Assembly (NCBI GenBank): GCA_025024175.1
Contig: QCXZ01000041.1
Location: 48,975,786 to 49,039,785, forward strand
Reading direction: 5' to 3'
Source: Rhyzopertha dominica
Taxonomy: Eukaryota; Arthropoda; Insecta; Coleoptera; Bostrichidae
Length of the DNA: 64,000 nucleotides
Both the position numbers and the translations under genes were made by a program. The notes beneath the pieces were generated by a model that was not told where the DNA came from, did not search any database, and saw only the letters and a program-made list of their open reading frames with translations. This document shows positions 33,548 through 43,960 of the stretch, piece after piece; position 1 is the first letter of the stretch; the number at the start of each line of letters is the position of its first letter.

Positions 33548-35908
33548 CAGGGTCGCTACAAAGCATGGAACCAGCAGGATATTTGTGAAATTGTGCATGG
33601 GCCTATGGGCACTTAAAATGCATTTTCTGGAATTTCATCAACTCNCATTTCCGCGATATGGGCGCAAGTTGCATTTTTTTAAAGCTTTATCATTGAAAAG
33701 GATATTTTCCCGATTTCAAAAATGTATCGCACTTGTACAATTTATTGCTTCTGAGATGAGAAAAGTGTTATAACAAACATGGGTCTTGCAAAGGGCGTGC
33801 TTGAATTCAGCACTATTTAGTCCTTTTTAAAGGTACCCTCACTTTACCCGCTCGAGGTGCTCGAATTGGGCTGAAAAATGATAATCCCTCGGTCATTATA
33901 ATCCTCAGCTTTTCATTCATTAGTTAAACTGAATGACCAATGAATGCAGCAGTGGAATAGAATGTTCATCCCCCTTACTTTACCCCAATATATATTGTAA
34001 TGTTATTCGTTTTTATAATTTATTTATCCTCATCACTTAAGCGTTAAACATCATGAGTACGTCTGTCGGAATTAGTGAATGGGGAAAAATTCCCGTTATC
34101 GGTGGTGTTAAAATTACATACACAAAAGTGTAGATGTTATAAAGGAACATGCAGTGCAAAAGTGTGAACTTTAAGCCCAGAAAAAGTCGTCTCTAAAAGC
34201 GATTTAAACCATAATCACTCCAAAAGTTACAAGTTGTTAATATGACAAATAGGTATGTTTTCAATACTTTATTTTAAAATACCATTATTGAACACTTTAT
34301 TATAAAATTTAACCTACTATGCACATTTATCTTACAATTGATTGCATATAAAATAAATTTAAAATATTTATTGTTCCAGTCAGTAGCAGCGAAAAAAGAA
34401 AAGCAGAAGAGGACATTAGGAAAAAATCATTAAAAATTATTCATTCGATTTTGAAAAATTATATCGAAACAATAAATACCTTGATTGTAAAAAAACATCA
34501 ATTGAAATAAGAAATAATATATACTACAAAAGAAGAAAAATACAACCAAGTGTGCCAATAAGCGCAGAAGGAACAATCAAAATTTTGCAAGAACTGAAAA
34601 TTAAAAGAAATGAGGTGAAAACTGTCGTTATCTTACAGCACCACTATCCTAAGAAACCAGACCTTAAACACAGGTAAGCGGTCCCGAATTCAAGTAATTA
34701 GAAAATCCTTAATCCCAGGGCTGGTGCCGAATGAATACACTCAGAGTAAAACCAGGTAACTGGTGCCCAAATCGAGGCCGCCCCTTGCAAAAAGACTTCG
34801 GGATAAAAACCATATTTGTTAGCGCTAAATAAGAACAAAAACTCCAGGTGTCTCCATTTTCCTCGTGACTGGTGATAATTTTCATTCACTTTGTTATTTG
34901 CAGTCGCAATGCTCAGTTAACTGAACATGATCGCATCGAAATTTTGATGATGATTGGTTATGGAGATAGAAGGCGAACTTAATCGGAAGTAGTTGCACTC
35001 TACAATGCAATTCATGAAGACCGTGAACCAATTGCCAAATCAACGGTTATTAAAACATTGCAACGTTTTGAGGAAACCGGCGGTGTTAAAAATCGTCAAA
35101 AACCAGCACGTACAAAGTTTGCTACGAGTGATGTGCCTTTTAGATGTGCAAGAGAATCCCAAGTGTTCCCTACAGCAGTGTGCTCTTACTCTCCACATTA
35201 GCAAAAGATCTGTTCAGATCAATCTAGGTTCATGGACATTTGAATGCGATATTTGCAGACAGATGGATTGGTAGGCGCTGAGCGATAGAATCCCCTGCAC
35301 GTTCACCTGATCTGACGTCGCTTGATTTTTTCCTGTGGGGGACGAAGGACGAATCAGGGCAGAAATTCAGAACTTGCCTCCAAATATGCTACAAAAAACA
35401 TTAGAAACTTTTACTCAAGGCTGCATTACTGCCAGGAAATAAACGGGGAACATTTTAAGCACCTTCTGTAATTAAATCTAAAAGAATAACTGCATTTTTC
35501 ACGGAATTATGTTTCTCTTTTTTACTTTTAGGGTACCCGATTCGCAATAAATTGATAAAACTAGACGAAAATTTTTTCGTCCATTGTAGCGATAAAGAAA
35601 ATTGTTTTAATTATTTTCGTTCTTTGTCAGGCTCAATTATTGTATTTACACTTTTCTTAACTCAGAAGCAATAAATTGTACAAGTGTGATAAATTTTTGA
35701 AATCAGAAAAAATATTTTTTTCAATGAGGTGCCTTTTCAGCTCTGTTCCCATTAAAAAAATAAACCTGCGGCCATGTCTCGGAAACGAGAGCTGATACGG
35801 CGTTGAAAACTGCAATTTAATCACCCATAGGCCCATGCACAATTTCAGAAAAATCGGTCGAACAGAACCTGAAATATCCTGCTAGCTCTATACTTTGTAG
35901 CGACCCTG
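33548..35908 (+). mobile_element. Decayed Tc1/mariner-type (DD41D-like) element with long TIRs
   Basis: A 2361-bp element flanked by TA (33546-33547 and 35909-35910). Ends read CAGGGTCGCTACAAAG inwards, and the similarity of the arms extends some 225-260 bases with indels (for example the shared blocks tgtgcatgggcctatggg and gtacaatttattgcttctga). Between the left arm and the coding remnant is about 1.1 kb of unrecognised AT-rich sequence, possibly a further insertion. Confidence 0.75.
34905..35460 (+). pseudogene. Tc1/mariner-type transposase of the 33548-35908 element
   Basis: The N-terminal half reads LTEHDRIEILMMIGYGDRR, then an internal stop, AIHEDREPIAKSTVIKTLQ, RFEETGGVKNRQKPARTKF, typical of the two-HTH part of this group. 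It is joined by deletion to the C-terminal end (SPARSPDLTSLDFFLWG). The whole middle of the catalytic domain, with the first two Asp, is missing. Non-functional. Confidence 0.65.
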
Positions 35909-35910
35909 TA

Positions 35911-36467
35911 TATGATTTGGTGTAAGAAATTGTTTTGCAAGATAGCGCAAATATGATAAAGTTGCATTAGTTTGCGCAGTTTTTGGCACTTAAGGAAGGT
36001 CTACAAAACTAAGGAATGCAACACAAAAAAAAAATCCGTCATTAAGTTTTGGAAAATCCAGGACATTCGGTGTGGAGATAAAATAGCATCAACGAAAAAA
36101 GGAGATTCTTGAATTGTATTTTACGTAGCTGTCATGTAGATAGCCCACTCTACCGCACTGTATATGCTTTCACATAACATTACGGTTTGCTCATCACCCA
36201 CTGCCAAGAACATACCTCTTCCACCACAATCAAGCCTCGGGCGAGTGTTGGTTTATTATGTGTTAAATTACCACTTTTATAGTGTAAGAATACTGTAGGT
36301 GTTAGTTTTATGGCTGGCAAAGATTCGAACGTGTAAAAAACCGGTTGCGTCTTTAAAATTTCATCAGAGTCTCATAGTGACTAGAAGTCTTTTGTTGGAG
36401 CCTACCTACTGTCTAGTAGTATTCGGTTTCTTAACAAATTTAACAAGACTCCATAAGAAATTTAATG
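35911..36467. other. No feature recognised
   Basis: AT-rich spacer between the transposon and the Penelope palindrome. Confidence 0.5.
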
Positions 36468-36518
36468 AATTCTTCAAAAGAAAATATTCTTAATGTGAAC
36501 TTCCACTTTATTTTTAAA

Positions 36519-36561
36519 TTGTAAAGCGCTTTCGGCTACATGCTAGCCATCGTCAGTACAA
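36519..36561 (-). ncRNA. Hammerhead ribozyme in Penelope-like end (left arm)
   Basis: Mirror image of the copy at 37609-37651, with identical core and stems. Predicted cleavage is on the minus strand 3' of base 36524. Confidence 0.65.
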
Positions 36562-36665
36562 ACGTTAAAATGAAACTAACAGTTTGACAAAGTCAAAAAA
36601 CAGAAACAAGCAAACTTGACTACAAACTGAAATGCAACCCACATGCCANTAACTCAAACGAAACA

Positions 36666-37109
36666 TTAATTTAGATCAAACAAAGAATTTAGAATAGGAC
36701 AATTGAAATTACAAAAATCATTTAGAATAGTAAAATTTTGTTCGTTAATAATTTTATAAATCTCTAAAATTTCCAAATAATTTAATTTAGATGATTTAGT
36801 ACACAAATGTAATGAATTTAGATTGTCTAGCGTGGCAGTGTGTTTATTTACTAATAAATGGTTAGCTAACGAAGAATTTGTTGTAACAATATCTGTATTT
36901 TTATACTTTTCAAATTGTTTCAAATGTTCTTTACCTCTAGTTAAAAAGGATCTTCCGGTTTGTCCAATATAAAGTGAATTGCAATCATTACATGAAAAAC
37001 TATAAACGCCTGAATTATTTAAAACTGAAATTTGGTCTTTATTACGGACAAAACGGGAAAACACACTGCCTACGGTAGAAAAAGCAATATTTATTCCATT
37101 AGAAGAAAA
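36666..37109 (-). CDS. Penelope-like GIY-YIG endonuclease fragment (leftward copy)
   Basis: The reading frame from 37109 leftwards gives SSNGINIAFSTVGSVFSRF and then GVYSFSCNDCNSLYIGQTGR, the C-x2-C and GIY-YIG-type motif (Y...YIGQTGR) of Penelope-like element endonucleases, with the R and H of TRGKEHL and a C-terminal SKLNYLEILEIYKI block. The frame stays open to a stop at 36666-36668. The reverse transcriptase that should precede it is absent, so it is 5'-truncated. The computed frame extends to 37196 only by reading antisense through the other arm. Confidence 0.7.
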   Translation of the reverse strand, partial: FSSNGINIAFSTVGSVFSRFVRNKDQISVLNNSGVYSFSCNDCNSLYIGQTGRSFLTRGKEHLKQFEKYKNTDIVTTNSSLANHLLVNKHTATLDNLNSLHLCTKSSKLNYLEILEIYKIINEQNFTILNDFCNFNCPILNSLFDLN

Positions 37110-37504
37110 TTTCCCGTTTTGTCCGTAATAAAGACCAAATTTCAGTTTTAAATAATTCAGGCGTTTATAGTTTTTCATGTAATGATTGCAATTCACTTTA
37201 TATTGGACAAACCGGAAGATCCTTTTTAACTAGAGGTAAAGAACATTTGAAACAATTTGAAAAGTATAAAAATACAGATATTGTTACAACAAATTCTTCG
37301 TTAGCTAACCATTTATTAGTAAATAAACACACTGCCACGCTAGACAATCTAAATTCATTACATTTGTGTACTAAATCATCTAAATTAAATTATTTGGAAA
37401 TTTTAGAGATTTATAAAATTATTAACGAACAAAATTTTACTATTCTAAATGATTTTTGTAATTTCAATTGTCCTATTCTAAATTCTTTGTTTGATCTAAA
37501 TTAA
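37110..37504 (+). CDS. Penelope-like GIY-YIG endonuclease fragment (rightward copy)
   Basis: The mirror copy of 36666-37060, including the same GVYSFSCNDCNSLYIGQTGR motif and C-terminus (FCNFNCPILNSLFDLN). It lacks a start codon upstream of the motif, and the first in-frame Met lies after it (37247). It is non-autonomous without an RT domain. Confidence 0.65.
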
Positions 37505-37608
37505 TGTTTCGTTTGAGTTATTGGCATGTGGGTTGCATTTCAGTTTGTAGTCAAGTTTGCTTGTTTCTGTTTTTTGACTTTGTCAAACTGTTAGTTTCAT
37601 TTTAACGT

Positions 37609-37651
37609 TTGTACTGACGATGGCTAGCATGTAGCCGAAAGCGCTTTACAA
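37609..37651 (+). ncRNA. Hammerhead ribozyme in Penelope-like end (right arm)
   Basis: Core CTGACGA (37614-37620) and GAAA (37637-37640). Stem II is GGCTA/TAGCC (37622-37626 with 37632-37636) after one unpaired T. Stem III is the palindrome AGCGCT (37640-37645). Stem I is TTGTA (37609-37613) with TACAA (37647-37651). Predicted cleavage is after T37646. The self-complementary stem III implies cleavage as a dimer or from tandem copies. Hammerheads are an established feature of Penelope-like elements, and the position just 3' of the endonuclease agrees. Confidence 0.72.
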
Positions 37652-38105
37652 TTTAAAAATAAAGTGGAAGTTCACATTAAGAATATTTTCTTTTGAAGAA
37701 TTAATTAATAACGCCACTTAGAGAATATGGATCAGTTTTCAATTTTTAAGAAATTGAATGAATTTTCCTCTTAAATAGTTTTTTTCGAAAAGCGAGTCAA
37801 TTTAGTCAATTGTAAGCAGNTGCGCCATCTTATTAAAACTGTAAATACGGCGTTTTCTATTTTTCGCTAAGATCAGGGCCAATTCTAGGGTCAGGCAGTC
37901 TGGACATTTGTCCGTGGCGCCAAAACTTAGGGGCGGCATTCTGGCTATTGATTATACAAGATAGAAAAGGGCTTTTACAACTTACTGCAGTGAAACCAGA
38001 TACTATTCATAGTTACACAGAGAGGAAACTTCAATCTTCCGTCAAGGATGAAACTACTCTACACGTCGAGATCTCAAAGTTAGTTATGTACAACAGAACT
38101 AATGA

Positions 38106-38309
38106 ATGCTCAGTTTTAGCCACAAGAGCGTCAAAGCTTTTTTTTCGAGTCGAGAAAGAATGTCAAAATTGCATAAATTTATCAATCAGCTAACATCGGC
38201 ACGGATTGCTGAGAGATTTTTTTTTCAAAATGTAAAAATTGCTGTTGAGGAGTATGATATTATTGTATTGACTGAAACATGGCTTAATGATGATTTTTTT
38301 ACGTCCTGA
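38106..38309 (+). pseudogene. Non-LTR retrotransposon endonuclease fragment
   Basis: Ends VEEYDIIVLTETWLNDDF, the block of apurinic-like endonucleases in Jockey/CR1-type ORF2 proteins (the T-E-T-W catalytic Glu). The upstream codons (KLHKFINQLTSA) are not clearly alignable. It is broken after 38309 and may belong with the leftward RT remnant that follows, inverted relative to it. Confidence 0.5.
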
Positions 38310-38461
38310 CGGTGGTCGTGACAGTGAATTTACTACTTTATATCCCCATATCATAAAATAATAATAATAATACTCCAACGGTATACGCCAATTACAGGAC
38401 ATGTATTCTATAAGTCTATACAAACAGACAATATAAACTTACCCTACAAAGCAAACCCCGC

Positions 38462-40965
38462 TCAACAACTTTCTACGTGATACAAAATTAATATCGCCAG
38501 AGTTTCCAATAAATTAAAATTATTGCACATAAGATTCACGGGAGCCCTCGTCATAATACTACTCTTATCCACAGTACAATAGAAAAGCGGTGTATGTCTG
38601 CTAGAAATACGCGGGATACAGAAATAAATTTTAGACAGTAGCAAAGAACAATCAATGTTATTATGTAATAGATCATAAAGAAATGCTATACTTATTTTAA
38701 CTCTTCTGTGCAAAAGAGGTTCAAAATCAAACATATTTAATAGAGCACCATGCTCTCTATACCCCTCTCAGGGTATACACCATGTATTTTAAAAAACAAA
38801 TACTTTAAGAACCGCCTATGTACCCTTTCTAACGCCTGTATATAATATCTATAAATTGGATAATAGATCAGTGCTCCATACTCAATTTTAGATCGCACAA
38901 ATGCAGCAAAGAGAGATTTCATTCCAAAAATATTACTAAAATTCTTGGTGTTACAAATAACAAATCCCAACGTTTTATAACACTCCGAGACCAGAGTAGT
39001 AATATGATCACTAAATGTACATGAAACATCCCATATTATACCTATTATTCTACTATTATTCTACTCTTGTTAAGATTTGGCCGTTCGTCACATATTCATA
39101 CACTAGTGGAGCTTTTTTACGAGTGTACAATATTACTTTGCATTTACAAACATTCNATTTTAGGTTGTTNCTTGCACACCAGGTATATAGATTATCAATT
39201 TGATTTTGTAATAATACACAGTCATCTAAAGTACTAACATTCGTATACAGTTTAAGATCATCTGCTATAACATTTATTTTTTCATTTTATATAAATTGCA
39301 AATTAAAGGAAACAAATATAATACGTGCATACATTCTTCGCACACAAACTATCGCCCTGGTCTTTCCTGAAATAAAATGTTAATATTACTTTATAATAGG
39401 TCGAAACAACCAACTTACCTGTATGAGCAACCTGGCTTGATTATGTGAGGTTTCCAGTAGTATTTCGTGCATTTTGTTATCACATTTTGGGCTTGGCCCT
39501 ATTTTCTGCGAAAACCACTATTCTGTGACTGACATCGAACGACAGAGCACACATTTATTAAAGAGTTGTTGGAATAGTCCAAATTGTGATAGATACTCGT
39601 ATTTTTGAGATCATCAATCTTTTGAGAGCATCTGTAAGTTACGTCACAATCCAACAAATAACAATTTTTAGCAAATTGATAAAATTACCTGAGAAAGACC
39701 TTCACAAGTGAGGTAACCTTGTGTGAAATAATTATTACAGTATAACTTACATCTAAAATGTAATAGGGTGTTTTGGTGGAGGCTTAGAGCTAGATCGAGT
39801 ACAGTTTTTCTATCAAGCACTTATTATCACCTGGAAGATAAAATTTGGTTCGAGACCGAAGCAGCAGCCCCGTTTAGGAATACCAATTCCCGGTTACCGG
39901 GCCATATTGCGAACTGCAGCATCTGGACAGGAAAACAGCCAAGTCCAACTTATATAGCAACATCATTCAGTCAATACTTACCTGTTCTTTTTGTTTACAC
40001 TTTGTTGTATATTTTGATAATGTTGTGAATCAAATGTTAGCCCGCTCAAAGCTTTGAAGGGGATACCGCGTTTGTTCTGGCAGGTTCACATAAATAGCCG
40101 TTATCATCAGCAAGCTGTATAGTTGCACGGTAAAATAAAATAATAATATTCCAACCGGACCGACGATCGCTTTATTTTGTCTACATTCTAGTTTCCAATT
40201 TTTGGACTCTGTAAAATTGGTGGCGCCCTTAAATTCATATAAAATCCACGACCCCGCTCTAACCGAGCATCTGGCTGCCGTCGCGATGTGTAAAAAAATA
40301 AATAGAAGAAAAATTTTACGTTACACTGCAAACATTAAACAAGGGCATCTTATGATCAGTGGTAAGTCGTTAACAAATACTGAAAACAGTAGAGGCCCCA
40401 AGTTAGACCCCTNCAGTACACCANAGGAAGGGACGAATGAATTAGAGTGAAAATCACCGTAACATACTTAGTGCACCCTGTTCAGCGACTTAAAAAGCGA
40501 TAATAAGGGTGCACTAACCCCCACCACGTCTAGTTTCCTCAACAAGATGTCGTGATCTATTTGATCAAACGCCTTACTGAAATCTGTGTAAATAGTGTCA
40601 ACCTGGCCACCACCGTCCAAAATTTGGGCTGTAAATTGGAAAAGCGTAGCAAGATTTGTCACAGTGGACCTATGTTTCACACAACCATGCTGATTTTCTG
40701 GCAGATGTGGTCGCAATTCGCAATAAATATATTTATGAACAACAGCCTCAAATATTTTTGCAAAATTGCATAAAATCGTAATTGGTCTATAGTTGCGCAC
40801 ATCCCCTCTGTCGTCAGCCTTGAATACAAGACAGACAAGACACATTTTCCACATTTCTGGAAATGTACAATTATTCAGGATTAGATTGAACAAAAAATAC
40901 AGTGTAAGTAAGAATTTAGGATGGCAATGCCATCTGTTAGCATTACACTGACATGATGACAAAGC
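38462..40965 (-). pseudogene. Non-LTR retrotransposon reverse transcriptase, interrupted
   Basis: Reads leftwards. From about 40900 to 40468 come RT motifs: DVRNYRPITILCNFAKIFE, QHGCVKHRSTVTNL, VDTIYTDFSKAFDQIDHDIL (motif A). At about 40430-40360 GVLxGSNLGPLLFSVFVND follows (motif B). The protein then breaks and resumes near 39285 with ADDLKLY (motif C), continuing to the C-terminal thumb (38970-38737: FAAFVRSKIEYGALIYY, ALERVHRRFLKYLFF) and tail (38734-38462). About 1 kb of foreign DNA (roughly 39290-40330) separates motifs B and C. A Jockey/CR1-type copy, dead. Confidence 0.7.
39290..40330. mobile_element. Unidentified insertion inside the RT remnant, LTR-like segment
   Basis: This segment splits the reverse transcriptase between motifs B and C; the flanks share a ctgc..aacatt block that could be an aged target duplication. 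Within it, 40021-40190 starts TGTTGTGAATC and contains AATAAA-like signals; about 40 bases later ttggtggcgccc (40219-40230) resembles a retroviral-type primer-binding site. An old LTR-retrotransposon end is one reading. No gag or pol is seen. Confidence 0.35.
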
Positions 40966-41256
40966 CACCTACCTGCCAAATTGAAGTATGCTGTTGCGTG
41001 CCAATTTGTCAGGCTACAGGTCACTTCTTTTAGGAAGTAGTACCCGTTAAGGCAGCTAGGTGGCTTTGTCATCATGTCAGTGTAATGCTGACAGATGGCA
41101 TTGTCATCCTATATTCTTACTTACATCATATTTTTGATATATAAGCAAAACCAATTCTATGCTGTGCTGTCTACATTAGACCTAAACTGCACTGATGAGC
41201 TGTAATGACAGCGAAATAGATGTATCTGCAGTTGTGTAGATAGCACAGCATAAATA
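40902..41256 (+). mobile_element. Hammerhead repeat (retrozyme-like), copy 1
   Basis: Contains, in order on + strand, an inverted 74-base segment (from gtaagtaagaat, 40902), ttgaagtatgctgttgcgtg, the forward segment ending attcttacttac (to 41122), a ttgatatataagcaaaacca spacer and a hammerhead (41157-41252), then stops matching near 41260. Compared with copy 3 it begins and ends at different points of the same about 353-bp unit, i.e. it is circularly permuted and fold-back at its left. Confidence 0.7.
41157..41252 (+). ncRNA. Type I hammerhead ribozyme, copy 1
   Basis: Core CTGATGA (41192-41198) and GAAA (41213-41216). Stem II is GCTGT-AATG-ACAGC, perfect. Stem III is ATAGATGTAT (near-palindromic). 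Stem I is ACTGCA (41186-41191) with TGCAGT (41227-41232), extended outward by an internal loop and the 15-18 bp pairing gctgtgctgtctaca/tgtagatagcacagc. Predicted cleavage is after C41226. All invariant core bases are present. Confidence 0.8.
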
Positions 41257-42079
41257 TGCATTTTAAAAAATACAGTGGTTCAACAAGCACATTTAAGCAG
41301 TCCTTAACAAGAAAACTTGGAACTGCCGTTTGTTTGGTCTTCAGCTTTCTACCAGGATGTCGTTTTTACTTATATGCTCTAATAAAATGACTATGAACGT
41401 GCGCTGCAAGCAGCATTTAGCACTTCTCTTCTTAAAGAAACGCAGCAGTCATTTGCCATAATCAGATAGCTGTACCTACACTTGATTAGTATTCATCCAG
41501 TACTTTCTTCATTATCTATACCAAGAAAAGTCATCGAGCTCATGTATACAGTGTTTTAATTGATTCAAGCACGTCTCCACTGCCAAATCTCGGAGGCAAT
41601 AAAAAATCGATACTATTTGCTGTTAGACGTCCCATCACGACACTACTGATGAATATTTCATCAGCTGTCAGAAACCGCGCGGATAGTTTATCCATTTCAA
41701 CTACTAACCTCGTGAGTTTATTGCCATCGGTCCGGCAGAGAAGTTAGAGGTCAGGGATATTTTATTTAATTTAATGTGCGGTGCATGTGTGTTTTCGCTG
41801 AAGAACTAGAAAACACGCTCGATAGACGTACAGTGCACTTAGGCAATCTGGCGCCCGGTACTGGTTTCACCAGGACGAAATTGCGGCTGCCGTGGGAAAA
41901 CAAATTTTGCCGCAGTAAAAGCAAAAAATAAACTTATCGTGTTTTAATGTAAATACTAAAAAGTACAGAAAGATAGATAAAAAAGCATTTGTGCTAGATT
42001 TCAATTAGAAATAAGCTGATATCTACTACAATTACACGTTTTTAAAAAGACGATATGTACGTTAAAATTTATTTCTAGG

Positions 42080-43222
42080 AATACGCTATATTAGTGTGAC
42101 GTAGATGTTGGCCATTTTGCTGCGATGCGTCAAGATCCCGGATCCAAACCAACCTACTTAGTTGTCATAATGTGTGTAAGGGAGTTCAGCTTTTGGTGTA
42201 ATTTTTTAGTGTTAAAGTGTTACTGCGTATGTTGGATAGCTTACACTACTTCGCCTTACTTAGCAAGTAAAGTAAAACCGAAATTACATTTAGAAACAAT
42301 GTATTGTTGAAAAGCTGAACATACACTGAGTACGTGTGTGGAGCATTACAATTTACAAGTTTTACCAGAAAATGGTAATTGGTTGGGTCCCTGGATGTTC
42401 CCGTTATAATGAGAGAGAAACGTGTAATCGTTACAGCACTTCTTTTAGGTTGTTTTTAAACAATAGATTGCAACTAAATGTAATTTTGGTTTGTAATACT
42501 AAATTATACGAAGGAACGTAAACCACTAAAAATACACAGTTACACTCAATGTTAAGAGCAAAATTGTAGTATAATACAACATTTTGAAGTGTTAATGTGT
42601 ATGTTTGAGTTGTTTACATACCTTTGCATTATTCATTAAGTATTACGAACCGAAATTACATTAAGTTGCAATCTATTGTTAAAAGACAATCTACAATAAG
42701 TGCTTAAAGTCTATATGTTTCTCTCTCATTATAACAAGAACATCCAGGGACCTAGCACGTTACCATCTCCTGGTACAACATGTAAATTGTAATGCTCTAC
42801 ACACGCACTTATTGCAGGTTAAGCAGTTAAGCTTTTCAGCAATACCTACATTGTAGCTAAATATAATTTCCATTTGTAATACTTGCTAAGTAAAGCGAAG
42901 GAGTGTCAGCTACTCAAACATACACAGTAACACTATTAAATATTATTTTAACACTAAAAAATTGCACCAAACACTTAACTCCCTTATGCACGTTATGACA
43001 ACTACTAAACGTAATTTCGGTTTGTAATACTTGTGAAGCAAAACGAAGGAGTGTAAGCTACTCAAATAAGCACAGTAACACTTCTAAATATTCTTTTAAA
43101 GTCACACAAAGTCACACTGAGGTCCGTTACGCACGTTATGACAACTCGCTTTGTCAGGATCCAGGACTTTGACGTACCACAGAAAAATGGCCGTCATTAC
43201 GTCAGCACTAATATAGCGTATT
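42080..43222. mobile_element. Fold-back element with THAP-like sequence in both arms
   Basis: A 1143-bp region whose ends are inverted copies: aatacgctatattagtg at 42080 and its complement ending 43222, then gccatttt and ggatcc blocks in both arms. The arms stay similar for some hundreds of bases, and the right arm holds two direct copies of a roughly 155-base subunit (near 42870 and 43020). The left arm reads MVIGWVPGCSRYNERE, like the zinc-binding start of a THAP domain with its first Cys changed to Trp; the right arm repeats this in mirror image. THAP domains occur in P-element transposases, so a P-like origin is suggested. Confidence 0.5.
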
Positions 43223-43373
43223 AAACACTGTATCGAATAAAATTTGGAAATTTTAGATGGCTGTGACTTTTTAGAAACGTCAAATATTTGTCATTGTCAT
43301 TTTGCGCTGGCTAGTACGTAAGTTTAAAAATCTAGAAGTTATACATTTGTACATAACATTTTGATTATAAAAA

Positions 43374-43960
43374 ATGAATGAAGAGGAGCATCGACGAAAG
43401 GTTGTTGACAAATGGTTAGAAAATCCACAGCGTCCTGGGCACTTTATTGCAAAAGAGCTGATAATGCCACGATCCACGGTAGATGATGTACTAAATCTTT
43501 ATTTCAAGATTCAAAGCACAATAAGACTGGTAGACATGATTTGCAATTGGAACAAAAAAATCTTACAGTTTGTGAATTATTGAAACCTGAGCCCGAAAGC
43601 TATACAATTGAATTGGGGAAACACGCCCTTGCTTGATATTGGATGACCATCAAACATACGTAAAAGCAGATTTTACGAATCTACCAGGTTCACAATATTA
43701 CACTGCTTTTAAAGAGAGATTCGTTCCAAGTCTGAAACAGCTATCAGTGTAGAAAAATTTTGGAAAAGGTATCTTGTGTGGCAGGCACTCTGTCAATGCG
43801 GGCATCGTACTCAGTTCTTTCTTACCACAGGAACAATTAATGCAGAAATGTTTGAAAAAACGCTTTGTTTTCTAAGGAAGCACGAAGTGCCCACATTATT
43901 TTGGTCAAATTTAGCTTCTGCTCATTATGTAAAGAATGTAAAAACGTTTTTAAATTGAAA
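43374..43960 (+). pseudogene. Tc1/mariner-type transposase, broken
   Basis: Begins MNEEEHRRKVVDKWLENPQ, then GHFIAKELIMPRSTVDDVL, a helix-turn-helix start. After stops it continues CLILDDHQTYVKADFTNLPG (first catalytic Asp region), FVPSLKQLSV, and ITTGTINAEMFEKTLCF-like text, ending near LFWSNLASAHYVKNVKTFL (the second Asp, normally FWPDLAS, is replaced by N). The third catalytic residue is lost. It resembles insect IS630-type transposases with an NPPN/RPIE end, like the DD37E copies here but a different family. Confidence 0.55.

Larger units (their letters stand above)
36468..37702. mobile_element. Palindromic pair of Penelope-like element 3' ends
   Basis: Two 593-bp arms, 36468-37060 and 37110-37702, are inverse copies with constant register (coordinates sum to 74170 at both ends, so no net indel) and no difference that I could find apart from one N. 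A 49-bp spacer, which continues the leftward copy's protein, separates them. Each arm carries the endonuclease end of a Penelope-like element and a hammerhead, both pointing outward. It could be a real inverted insertion or a fold-back artefact of library or assembly. Confidence 0.8.

Noticed and set aside
37061..37196. N-terminal extension of the endonuclease frame from an ATG at 37196
   Set aside because: These codons read antisense through the opposite palindrome arm and are not part of the original protein.
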